From NCBI GenBank assembly GCA_902517245.1, contig CABYBK010000001.1, positions 1-64,000 of the forward strand: a stretch of DNA of 64,000 nt, read 5' to 3'. A program made the position numbers and the translations under genes. The DNA comes from an uncultured Bacteroidota bacterium. GTDB taxonomy: Bacteria; Bacteroidota; Bacteroidia; Flavobacteriales; Flavobacteriaceae. The notes below the pieces were generated by a model that was not told where the DNA came from, made no database searches, and saw nothing but the letters and a program-made list of their open reading frames with translations. Below are positions 10,211 to 19,458 of the stretch, piece after piece. The stretch's first letter is position 1; every line of letters begins with the position of its first letter.

Positions 10211-10324
10211 ATATATAAATATCTTTCAAAGATAAAGCTTTAAGCTGTATTTAACCTTTTAAAAATTTTAGTTAATTGTAATATTAAATAAAAACTTATA
10301 TTAAAGCTGATGGTGAGTTAATAA

Positions 10325-12013
10325 TTATTTCCAATTTTTACTTTTACTTGTTCTTCCGATTCCAGGATTAAATGCGTTAGTAGGATCGAGATCTTTATAA
10401 AATTTTCTTAATGTTAGTTTTGCAGTATATTCATGTCCAACATTATGTTCTGCAGGGTACTCTGCTCCTCTTTTGTCATAGGTTTTTAAAAGTAAATTTT
10501 TTAATTTTTCGGCATCAACATCTTTTTTAACAATATAATTTTGATGAAGAACATGACAGAATAGATGCCCATAGTAAAGTTTCATTTCAAGCATATCATC
10601 AATTTCTTTTGGCAACTTTTCAAACCAGTTTTTTTCGTTTCTGGGAAATGCAATATCTAGAGACATCATCTCCCCATGATCCTTGCTGTTAAGGATATGA
10701 TATCTGCCAATCGCACTTGCAGAAACAAATCTGTGAAGTGATGCTTTTTTTGATTCAAAATCATCACACTCAAAATAATCACCATTATTATTTTCGAAAA
10801 TTTTATTAAAATATTTCCTAGCCTCATCTATCCCATCATCTGACATCTCTATAATCCAGTGATGCTCATATAAGTTCCTGAATTCTTCCATTCTTTTTGG
10901 TAAATGATTAGGAAAAAAATTACTTAAAAATTGCATTAATCTATCAGAGAAATTATTAGGGAGGAATTTTAGTTTTTTTGCAATAATATCCACCTTTCTT
11001 TTTAGTTCAAATAATGTTGGCAGAAATGTGGTCCCTAATCTTTCAATTACCAAAAAGGTGTCTTTACTGTACTTTTTCGCCGCATCATAACAGTCTCTGT
11101 GTAGATAATCACCAAGTGTTGGTAAAGTTTTGAATGAAGAGAGAATATCTCGGCGTATTTTCCAAAAAACATCTGGATCATTTGTTCCAACATAGAATAC
11201 TTTATTATGAATAGGTGAAAGGTAAGTGTCTAAACGAACAGCAAAAACTGCTATTTTCCCTGCACTTCCAGATGCTCCGTATAGAAGTCTACTGTCAGAA
11301 TTAAATCTTGCCGGGGAATCTTTGTCAATTTCTCTAACAATCTTAGAATATTTGTCATCAGATCCTAACCTATTTGTATTTCTGATATCAGATTCTTTAT
11401 AATTTTGATTTTGTAAATTATCTAAAATATCTTCTGGTTCAGAACCTAAATCTATTTCTAATTCATTAATAAGTTCTAATTTACCTTTTTTATTAATTTT
11501 TGCATACAAAGCCATTTCTGTGTATGATGGTCCTCTTTGGACTAGAGAACCCCCAGCATTATTGCAAATTCCACCAATTATTGATGCCCCTATGGAAGTT
11601 GATCCAATAATTGAATGGGGTTCTCTTCCGTAGGGTTTTAATTTATTTTCTAAATCATATAAAGTACTTCCGGTTAAACCTACTATTTGACTACCTCGAT
11701 TTATGATATGAATATTATTGATTCGCATTGTATTTATAACTAATACGGGTCTATCATAATCATCTCCAAAGGGAGTTGAACCGCCTGTTAGACCAGTATT
11801 AGCTGCTTGCATTATAACTATTATATCATGTTCTACACAAATCTGTAAAATCCTCCATATATCACTCAATTTGTCAGGTTTTAATACTGCTAATGTCTTT
11901 CCAGCTCCATATCTCCAACCCTTTGAATATGGTAATTTATTCCATTCTTTTGTAAGGACATTTCGATCTCCTATTAGTTTTCTGAATTTGTCAATTACCT
12001 TTTTTTTATTCAT
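10325..12013 (-). CDS. dld: FAD-linked D-lactate dehydrogenase (E. coli Dld-like)
   Basis: MQAANTGLTGGSTPFGDDYDRPVLVINTMRI, GREPHSIIGSTSIGASIIGGICNNAGGSLVQRGPSY, C-terminal PAEHNVGHEYTA. Confidence 0.9.
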   Translation of the reverse strand: MNKKKVIDKFRKLIGDRNVLTKEWNKLPYSKGWRYGAGKTLAVLKPDKLSDIWRILQICVEHDIIVIMQAANTGLTGGSTPFGDDYDRPVLVINTMRINNIHIINRGSQIVGLTGSTLYDLENKLKPYGREPHSIIGSTSIGASIIGGICNNAGGSLVQRGPSYTEMALYAKINKKGKLELINELEIDLGSEPEDILDNLQNQNYKESDIRNTNRLGSDDKYSKIVREIDKDSPARFNSDSRLLYGASGSAGKIAVFAVRLDTYLSPIHNKVFYVGTNDPDVFWKIRRDILSSFKTLPTLGDYLHRDCYDAAKKYSKDTFLVIERLGTTFLPTLFELKRKVDIIAKKLKFLPNNFSDRLMQFLSNFFPNHLPKRMEEFRNLYEHHWIIEMSDDGIDEARKYFNKIFENNNGDYFECDDFESKKASLHRFVSASAIGRYHILNSKDHGEMMSLDIAFPRNEKNWFEKLPKEIDDMLEMKLYYGHLFCHVLHQNYIVKKDVDAEKLKNLLLKTYDKRGAEYPAEHNVGHEYTAKLTLRKFYKDLDPTNAFNPGIGRTSKSKNWK

Positions 12014-12107
12014 TTGTAAAAAACATAATTAAATTAATATGGGCTAAATTAAGGATAAGTTTCCCATTTCACAGCAAATGATTAATTTAGCAGATTCACA
12101 GATAGAT

Positions 12108-13220
12108 ATGTTAAAAAAAATAATTGTCTTTTCAAGCCTGGTATTAGTATTCGCTTCATGTGATACTAGTTCATCAACATTAAAAATTAGAGGAAATACC
12201 GACCTTCCTGATGGAACAGACTTATATCATTTAGTCGCTGACCAAAACAATCAACCAAAAACATTAGACACAATAAAGGTTAATTCAGGTTATTTTGAAT
12301 TAAAAACTGAAATTATTGAACCAAATATTCACTTTCTTCAAATAGAGGGAAAACAGGGTACTTTTCCTTTCATTGCTGAAAATGGAACTGTAGATATTCA
12401 AGTTTATAAAGATAGTCTAGCAGCTTCTGAAGCAAAAGGAACTGTTTCAAATGACGACTTTATGAGGTACAAATCGGAGACAAAAATCTATATAGAGTCT
12501 TTAAATGGAATTGGTAATGATCTTCAACAAGCAATGATATTAAAAGACAGTTTACTTGCAGAAGATTTAAAGGAACAATATCAAGATGTTAGAGATCAAA
12601 TAGAGAATTATGAATTAAATTTCATCAAAGATTCACCGAATTCATTGATATCTGTTTTGATCTTGGAACGTTTTGTAACAAATAAAATTATACCTATAAC
12701 TGAGTCAAAATCTATTTTTGAAACATTTAGTAATCAAATAAAAAATACAAATTCAGGGCGAATAATACAAAAACAATTAGAAGCAACCCCTAAAGCAGAA
12801 GTTGGACAAATTGCACCATCATTCAAAGGATCTAGTCCAACTGGTGATCAATTTGTTTTAGAGAGTAAATTGGGTAAAATTACAATTATTGATTTTTGGG
12901 CCAGCTGGTGTCGCCCTTGTAGGGTTGAAAACCCAAATCTAGTTCAACTTTATAGAAAAAATAAAGATCGAGGCTTAAATATAATCGGTGTTTCACTTGA
13001 TAGGGAAAAATCAAAGTGGGTTCAAGCTATAGAAGACGATGGTTTGATTTGGGATCATGTATCTAACTTAAAATTCTGGAATGATCCTATCGCTAAATTA
13101 TATAAGGTATCTGCTATCCCAGCTACTTTTATTCTTGATGAAAATGGAGTTATTATTGCCCGTGATTTAAGAGGAATAGCACTTTATAATAAAGTTGAAG
13201 AACTTTTAAATAGTATATAA
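12108..13220 (+). CDS. TlpA-like thioredoxin-fold lipoprotein with DUF4369-like N-terminus
   Basis: Lipobox LVFASC; IIDFWASWCRPCRVENPNLVQLYRK active site. Start moved from the track's 12078 to the ATG preceding the signal peptide. Confidence 0.9.
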   Translation: MLKKIIVFSSLVLVFASCDTSSSTLKIRGNTDLPDGTDLYHLVADQNNQPKTLDTIKVNSGYFELKTEIIEPNIHFLQIEGKQGTFPFIAENGTVDIQVYKDSLAASEAKGTVSNDDFMRYKSETKIYIESLNGIGNDLQQAMILKDSLLAEDLKEQYQDVRDQIENYELNFIKDSPNSLISVLILERFVTNKIIPITESKSIFETFSNQIKNTNSGRIIQKQLEATPKAEVGQIAPSFKGSSPTGDQFVLESKLGKITIIDFWASWCRPCRVENPNLVQLYRKNKDRGLNIIGVSLDREKSKWVQAIEDDGLIWDHVSNLKFWNDPIAKLYKVSAIPATFILDENGVIIARDLRGIALYNKVEELLNSI

Positions 13221-13223
13221 CTA

Positions 13224-13877
13224 TTAGTTTTTATTAAAATACAATAGGCAACCTGCAAAAATTGTGATGATGCTTAAAACTCCTAGCATCAATTGTGAGG
13301 TAAAAATTACTTGATAATTAAAAAAAATAGTTACTAGAATCCCTCCTACAGCTCCTCCAAAGTGAGCTGTATGGCCAATATTGTCATTTTGAGTCTTCAT
13401 GCCATAAAGAGTATAAGTCATATACCCTATTCCAAACAGATAACCAGGAATTGGAATCGGAATAAAAAAGATCATTAATTCAATACTTGGATATAATAAA
13501 AGTGCACTAAATAATACGCCTGTGACAGCGCCACTAGCACCTACAGCAGAGTAATTCGGTTGATTGTAATGAAAAGCATATGCAAATAAATTACCTGTAA
13601 TTAAACTCCCAAAATAAAGAATAGAAAATTCAATTGTCCCTAGAGCTGAAAAAACAAAGGACACAAAAAAATAAAAGGTCATCATATTAAACAATAAGTG
13701 TGTAGTATTTACATGAAGAAAACCTGATCCAAACAATCGAAAATAATCTCCTTCCCTCAGTTTTCTAATTTCAAATCTATATTTGTTAAAAAATATATCG
13801 TCTTTAAAACCTCTCAAACTTACTATGACATTTACAAGTATTATTAGAATGCCTAATGGAGGAATGTTTTGTATCAT
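13224..13877 (-). CDS. Rhomboid-family intramembrane serine protease
   Basis: NTTHLLFNM, AVGASGAVTGVLFS (catalytic Ser), HTAHFGGAVGGI (catalytic His); multiple TM segments. Confidence 0.92.
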   Translation of the reverse strand: MIQNIPPLGILIILVNVIVSLRGFKDDIFFNKYRFEIRKLREGDYFRLFGSGFLHVNTTHLLFNMMTFYFFVSFVFSALGTIEFSILYFGSLITGNLFAYAFHYNQPNYSAVGASGAVTGVLFSALLLYPSIELMIFFIPIPIPGYLFGIGYMTYTLYGMKTQNDNIGHTAHFGGAVGGILVTIFFNYQVIFTSQLMLGVLSIITIFAGCLLYFNKN

Positions 13878-13882
13878 AAATT

Positions 13883-15416
13883 TTATATGTCAAATTTTAT
13901 CCCTTGAGCTAAAGGAAGTTCACTAGAAAAATTTACTGTATTAGTTTGTCTTCTCATATATAACTTCCAGGCATCCGAACCGCTTTCTCGTCCTCCGCCA
14001 GTTTCCTTTTCACCCCCCAAATGCGCCACCAATCTCAGCTCCTGATGTACCTATGTTTACATTTGCAATTCCACAATCACTACCCCAATGAGATAAAAAT
14101 GTTTCATTTTCTATCATATTCAATGACATGATTGAAGATGATAAACCTTGTTTTACTTCATTTTGAATAGCTATCGCCTCCTCTATATCTCCTTGATATT
14201 TTATAATATATAAAATTGGTGCAAAAGTTTCTTGATGAACAATTGGAGCATCATGATCAATAATTGCTACTGCAGGTTTTACATAACAATTACTTCCATA
14301 TTCTTTTTCAGATAAAATACCACCAGACACAAGCCAAACTCCTCCTTGTGATTCTACTTGAATTAAAGCATCAGAATACACAGCCACAGCATCTGAATCA
14401 ATTAGTGGTCCCACATGATTATTTTGATTTAATGGATTTCCAATACGTAATTGTTGATATGCTTTCTGTAAAACCTTAGTAAATTCTTCAAAAATTGATT
14501 CGTGGACAATTAATCTTCGTGTTGAAGTACAACGCTGACCGCATGTGCCTACAGCCCCAAAGACAGAAGCTCTCATTGCAGTATTTAAATCTGCATGTGG
14601 AGTAATTATAATAGCGTTATTTCCTCCTAATTCTAATAATGATTTTCCCAATCTTGCTCCAACACGTTGAGCCACATCTTTTCCCATAGAAGTTGATCCA
14701 GTTGCGGACAACAATGAAATACGTTGATCTTCTGCCATCCACTTACCAACTTCCGCTCCTCCATTTATAACACACGATACCCCATGAGATATATTGTTAT
14801 TATTCAAAACATCAGAAATTATATTTTGACAAGCTATGCTGCACAAGGGTGTTTTTTCGCTTGGTTTCCAAATACAAACATTACCACAAACCCAAGCTAA
14901 GGCAACATTCCAACTCCAAACGGCTACAGGAAAATTAAAAGCTGAAATTATACCCACAACACCTAGAGGATGGTATTGATCAAAAAGACGATGAGATGGA
15001 CGTTCAGATGTCATAGTTACGCCATGTAATTGTCTTGAAAGACCAACAGCAAAATCACAAATATCAATCATTTCCTGTACTTCCCCTAGTCCTTCCTGTA
15101 ATGATTTTCCCATTTCCCAAGAAACCAATTGTCCTAAGAAAGTTTTTTTCTCTCTAAGTCTATTTCCAAATTGTCGAACCAATTCGCCTCTTTGTGGTGC
15201 AGGAATTTTTCTAAAGCTCAAGAAAGCATTTTCAGCTTTTTCAATTATATCCTCATAATCATCTACTGATGCTGTTTCAACCTGACCAAGTAGGCTATTA
15301 TCTACTGGGCTGAATGAAGATATTTTAGGTCCTGAACCAAACCATAAGTCGCCTGCACTACATGCTTTTTGATTTGAATTTATTCCTAGATTTTTTAATA
15401 CAGTTTTAATTTCCAT
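13883..15416 (-). CDS. ALDH7/AmaB-like aldehyde dehydrogenase, frameshifted near the 3' end (track ORF 14010..15416; restored frame ends at 13883)
   Basis: [19 protein letters not shown] and [17 protein letters not shown]. The ORF stops after EIGGAFGG, but the +1 frame continues [42 protein letters not shown], the expected family C-terminus. Confidence 0.88.
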
Positions 15417-15431
15417 CTCTATCTATAATAT

Positions 15432-16337
15432 TTATTTTTTTATCTGAGCGGTAAAGGTACTCTCAAATATTCGATCCGCGTTGGCCGTTTCAAAACCTTC
15501 TCTACGGTGTTTACGCTCTAATTCTGTCTTTTTTAAATGGAGGTATTGAGGAAGTGGACTCCTCTCGGCAAATTCAACATAACTGCCAGCAATATTTTTT
15601 GTTTTTTTGCTATGAAACTCAGCCTCAACTATATTGGCAACTGAACTGCTTTGACGTAAAAGTCCGTCTTTACTGGTTTTGATTTCACCTCCTGAAGTAT
15701 TAAGTTTTATTCCAATACCCTTAAGAAATATATTGAAAGATTTTAATTTGTCATATGGATCTGGGAGATCATGAACACTAATGGTATAATGATTGAGATA
15801 GTATCTATTATAGATTACCCAAGCTGCATATTCGCTTTCTTTTAGTAACAATTCATATTCTTCAAGTTTAGGTAAGTCCCAAAGAGGTGTTTGAAAATAA
15901 TTTGCTACTTCTTTTGAATCCTCAAGATCTAATTCATCTACAGGGTCATTTTTTATAGAATTAGTATGTGATCTAATAATATTTTGTGCATCTAACGAAA
16001 GATTATTTACTTTGAGTTCACTTATAAAAATACGCGGTAAATCTTCCGTTGGGGGTGAATACCAGAAAGCATCTAATTTTTTAGCCTCAAAGTGATAAAA
16101 ATCCATACGAGTATAACCATGTGCTAAAAATATTTTTTCAAATGAAGTTATTCCTAAATTAGAAACTCCCAATGTCCTAAAAGCAATATGATCATTAATA
16201 ATCTCATTTTGACTATTGACTATTCCTTCCTCAACCATAGCTTTTGTTATTTTACTAACGTCAGGTACACGTTTAGAATAAATATTGAACAAAGCATCTA
16301 AAATCTGAGTCATTGTTGTTTTACTTCTAAACTTCAT
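15432..16337 (-). CDS. DUF1338 protein, HglS-like (2-oxoadipate dioxygenase/decarboxylase family)
   Basis: NDHIAFRTLGV, YYLNHYTISVHDLP, LNTSGGEIKTSKDGLLRQSS, GSYVEFAERSPLP; adjacent to an ALDH7-like gene. Confidence 0.8.
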   Translation of the reverse strand: MKFRSKTTMTQILDALFNIYSKRVPDVSKITKAMVEEGIVNSQNEIINDHIAFRTLGVSNLGITSFEKIFLAHGYTRMDFYHFEAKKLDAFWYSPPTEDLPRIFISELKVNNLSLDAQNIIRSHTNSIKNDPVDELDLEDSKEVANYFQTPLWDLPKLEEYELLLKESEYAAWVIYNRYYLNHYTISVHDLPDPYDKLKSFNIFLKGIGIKLNTSGGEIKTSKDGLLRQSSSVANIVEAEFHSKKTKNIAGSYVEFAERSPLPQYLHLKKTELERKHRREGFETANADRIFESTFTAQIKK

Positions 16338-16466
16338 ATTCTAATTATTTATATTCATAAAAATAAAACTCCTTGGGCTATATTTTAATCTTTTTAATAA
16401 GAATTTCTTCTTAATAGTAATATCCCTAAGAAAAAAAGAAAAATGTATTTTTAGAAAAAAATACAA

Positions 16467-17345
16467 TTGAGCGCTATTATTTATTACTTAAGTTTCCCTT
16501 TCATTTTTGTTATTTCGCGTTTACCTTTTCCAATATTTTATTTCTTTTCAGATGTTATTTGTTTTCTGTTATATAGGGTGTTTAAATACAGATTAAAAGT
16601 TGTAAGGTCAAACTTAAAATTCGTTTTCCCTCATTTTAGCAGTAATAAAATCCTTCAAATAGAAAAAAAATTTTATTCTCATTTTAGTGATTTATTATTA
16701 GAAATAATAAAATCTATGGGGATGAATAGAAATCAAATGTTAAGTAGATTTAAATTAAAAAATATTGAAGTTTTAAAGGCTTTTGAAAATCAAAATTCAT
16801 CCGTATTTCTAATCTGTGGTCATTATTCGTCTTGGGAGTGGATGATGTCTTTGGGTTACCATATTAAACACAATGGGTATGGAATTTATCGTCCTATTCG
16901 AAATCCTTATTTCAACTCTTTAATAAATCGTATCCGAAGTCGGCATAATGCATACATGATTCCCCAAAGTAAAGCACTAGAGATTATAAAACAAAAAGAA
17001 AACAGAAACGAACTTGGTATTTATGGTTTTGCTAGTGATCAATCTCCTCGTCCAAAACCCCTAACATATTGGAGAAAATTTCTAGGTGCATATGTTCCAG
17101 TATATAATGGTGCTGAGCGATTAGCAACTGAACTTAACATTCCTATTGTTTTCTCAAAAATTAAACGGATCAAACGTGGGTTTTACGAAGTTGAATTTAA
17201 ACTTTTAACCGATAATCCAAAATCTATGAAAAAAAATCAGATTACAGACATTTTTACTGAATGGCTTGAAGCCCAAATTATGGAGGATCCGAGCCAATAC
17301 TTTTGGACACATAATCGTTTTAAATATGCTAAAAAAGCTGTTTAA
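16467..17345 (+). CDS. Lysophospholipid/lipid A (LpxL/HtrB-like) acyltransferase
   Basis: SVFLICGHYSSWEWMMSLGY...YGIYRPIRNPYF; N-terminus YYLSFPFIFVISRLPFPIFYFFSD. TTG start. Confidence 0.9.
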   Translation: MSAIIYYLSFPFIFVISRLPFPIFYFFSDVICFLLYRVFKYRLKVVRSNLKFVFPHFSSNKILQIEKKFYSHFSDLLLEIIKSMGMNRNQMLSRFKLKNIEVLKAFENQNSSVFLICGHYSSWEWMMSLGYHIKHNGYGIYRPIRNPYFNSLINRIRSRHNAYMIPQSKALEIIKQKENRNELGIYGFASDQSPRPKPLTYWRKFLGAYVPVYNGAERLATELNIPIVFSKIKRIKRGFYEVEFKLLTDNPKSMKKNQITDIFTEWLEAQIMEDPSQYFWTHNRFKYAKKAV

Positions 17346-18708
17346 TCTCATTAATAAACTTCTTTGCAAGATCATCAGCAGAAACTTGGGTTTTAGCTTC
17401 GGTAATTACTCGAATAATTGGTTCTGTATTCGATTTTCTTAAATGAATCCACTCTTCAGAAAAATCAATTTTTAATCCATCGACAGTAGACATATCGTTA
17501 TTGCGATATTTCCGTTTTATAGTTTTAAAAATTTGAGCAACATCAACTTCATTTTTCAAAATAATTTTATTCTTGGACATAAAATAAGAAGGATAAGATG
17601 CTCTAATATCTGAAACACTTTTCTTACGCTCTACTAAAAGAGATAAAAATAAAGCTACACCTACTAAAGCGTCTCTTCCATAATGAATATCAGGATATAT
17701 AATACCACCATTACCTTCTCCTCCAATTATGGCTCCTACTCTTTTCATTTCAATAACTACATTTACCTCACCAACTGCACTTGCTGTAAAAGATCCACCT
17801 AATTTATTGGTTATGTCAGCAAGTGCTCGAGTTGAAGATAAGTTTGAAACTGTTGGTCCTATTTTTTTTGAAAGTATAAAATCTGCACATGCAACAAGTG
17901 TATATTCTTCTCCAAATGATTTACCTTTTTCATCGACAAATACCAATCGATCAACATCTGGATCAACAGCTATTCCAAAATCAGCTTTGTTTATAACAAC
18001 AGCTTCACAAAGATCCTTCAAATTTTCTTCCAGGGGCTCAGGATTGTGAGGAAAATCTCCATTGGGGGTGCAATGAATTTTTACTACCTCAACGTTTAAA
18101 GCATCTAAAAGTTTAGGGATTATAACCCCACCCGAGGAATTCACACCATCAACAACAACCTTAAATTTAGCTTTTTTGATATCGATTTTATTAACATATT
18201 TTAATGAAACAGTTGCATTAATATGTTTATCCAAATAATTAGAATTTTCACTAATAGTCCCTAGATTATCTATTTCCGCATAACTGAATTTTTCAGCCTG
18301 AGCCAAATCTATAATCTTAGAACCAGCATTAGAATCAATAAATTCGCCTGCTTCGTTTAGCAACTTTAGAGCATTCCATTTTTTGGGATTGTGACTAGCA
18401 GTAATGATTATTCCTCCATCAGCATTTTCCATTGGAACTGAAATAGCAACAGTAGGTGTTGTAGAGAGACCTAAATCAATAACATCAATTCCCATTCCTA
18501 CTAGAGTATGATTTACTAATGAATGAACCATAGGCCCAGAAATTCTTGCATCTCTTCCAGTAACAACAGTCAATCTTCCATGAGCTTTTCCTTTAAGCCA
18601 CATTGCATAAGCAGAAGTATAACGAACAATATCTAATGGAGTAAGATTTGAGTTTGGTAGATTTCCAATTGTTCCCCGAATTCCGGAAATGGACTTAATT
18701 AATGTCAT
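17329..18708 (-). CDS. glmM: Phosphoglucosamine mutase
   Basis: SGIRGTIG, GIIITASHNPKKWNALKLLN, DPDVDRLVFVDEKG, GEGNGGIIYPDIHYGRDA. Confidence 0.93.
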   Translation of the reverse strand: MTLIKSISGIRGTIGNLPNSNLTPLDIVRYTSAYAMWLKGKAHGRLTVVTGRDARISGPMVHSLVNHTLVGMGIDVIDLGLSTTPTVAISVPMENADGGIIITASHNPKKWNALKLLNEAGEFIDSNAGSKIIDLAQAEKFSYAEIDNLGTISENSNYLDKHINATVSLKYVNKIDIKKAKFKVVVDGVNSSGGVIIPKLLDALNVEVVKIHCTPNGDFPHNPEPLEENLKDLCEAVVINKADFGIAVDPDVDRLVFVDEKGKSFGEEYTLVACADFILSKKIGPTVSNLSSTRALADITNKLGGSFTASAVGEVNVVIEMKRVGAIIGGEGNGGIIYPDIHYGRDALVGVALFLSLLVERKKSVSDIRASYPSYFMSKNKIILKNEVDVAQIFKTIKRKYRNNDMSTVDGLKIDFSEEWIHLRKSNTEPIIRVITEAKTQVSADDLAKKFINEIKQLF

Positions 18709-18873
18709 TAAAAATAAATTACTTGCAATTTAATTGATAATATCTAGAAAAATATATCTATAACTTATAATTAACATGAATTATATTAATTATGAAAGTT
18801 GAGTTTGTTTTAATTAAGAAAAAGTATCTTCATATTTTTAAATTTAATATACTCCAATAATTATATTGAATAG

Positions 18874-19458
18874 TTGAATTTTCTTGCTCATGTATATTTA
18901 TCTGGACCTAATACACCTCTAGCAATAGGAAACCTTATTGCTGACCGTATAAAAGGAAAGAAAATAAATCTTCTAACACCAGAAATCAGAGCAGGTGTAA
19001 TTCTGCATAGAGAAATAGATAATTTTACTGATAAACATTATATATTTCGAGAATGTGTTTCAATATTATTCCCGAAATATCGTCATTATAGTAAGGTCAT
19101 TGTTGATATGTATTTTGACCATTTTTTGGCATTGAAATGGGATATTTTTCATGAAATTTCACTCGATAAATTTTCAAATAATTTTTACATCCAATTAGGA
19201 AATAGATCATCTGAATTTAATCCAGATATACAGAATTTCATACATAATCTGATAAAATATAATTGGTTTAAACATTACAAAACATTATCTGGGCTTGAAG
19301 AAATATTAATTCAAATGGAAAAACAAACAAAGTTCCCTTCAAATTTGGCAGCATCAATTGATGAGTTAAAGTTAAATTATGATTACTTTATGGGACATTT
19401 TTTTCAATTTATGAAGGAGGTTATTGAGTTCACTAAAATGAAAACTAACAATTTATGA
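18874..19458 (+). CDS. Acyl carrier protein phosphodiesterase-like (AcpH/DUF479)
   Basis: MNFLAHVYLSGPNTPLAIGNLIADRIKGKK...GVILHREIDNFTDKH. TTG start consistent with the conserved N-terminus. Confidence 0.85.
   Translation: MNFLAHVYLSGPNTPLAIGNLIADRIKGKKINLLTPEIRAGVILHREIDNFTDKHYIFRECVSILFPKYRHYSKVIVDMYFDHFLALKWDIFHEISLDKFSNNFYIQLGNRSSEFNPDIQNFIHNLIKYNWFKHYKTLSGLEEILIQMEKQTKFPSNLAASIDELKLNYDYFMGHFFQFMKEVIEFTKMKTNNL

Noticed and set aside
10325-12013. Assigning the Dld-like FAD oxidase as the D-2-hydroxyglutarate dehydrogenase of the proposed lysine pathway
   Set aside because: Motifs fit E. coli-type D-lactate dehydrogenase better, and it is separated from the ALDH/DUF1338 pair by other genes, one on the opposite strand.
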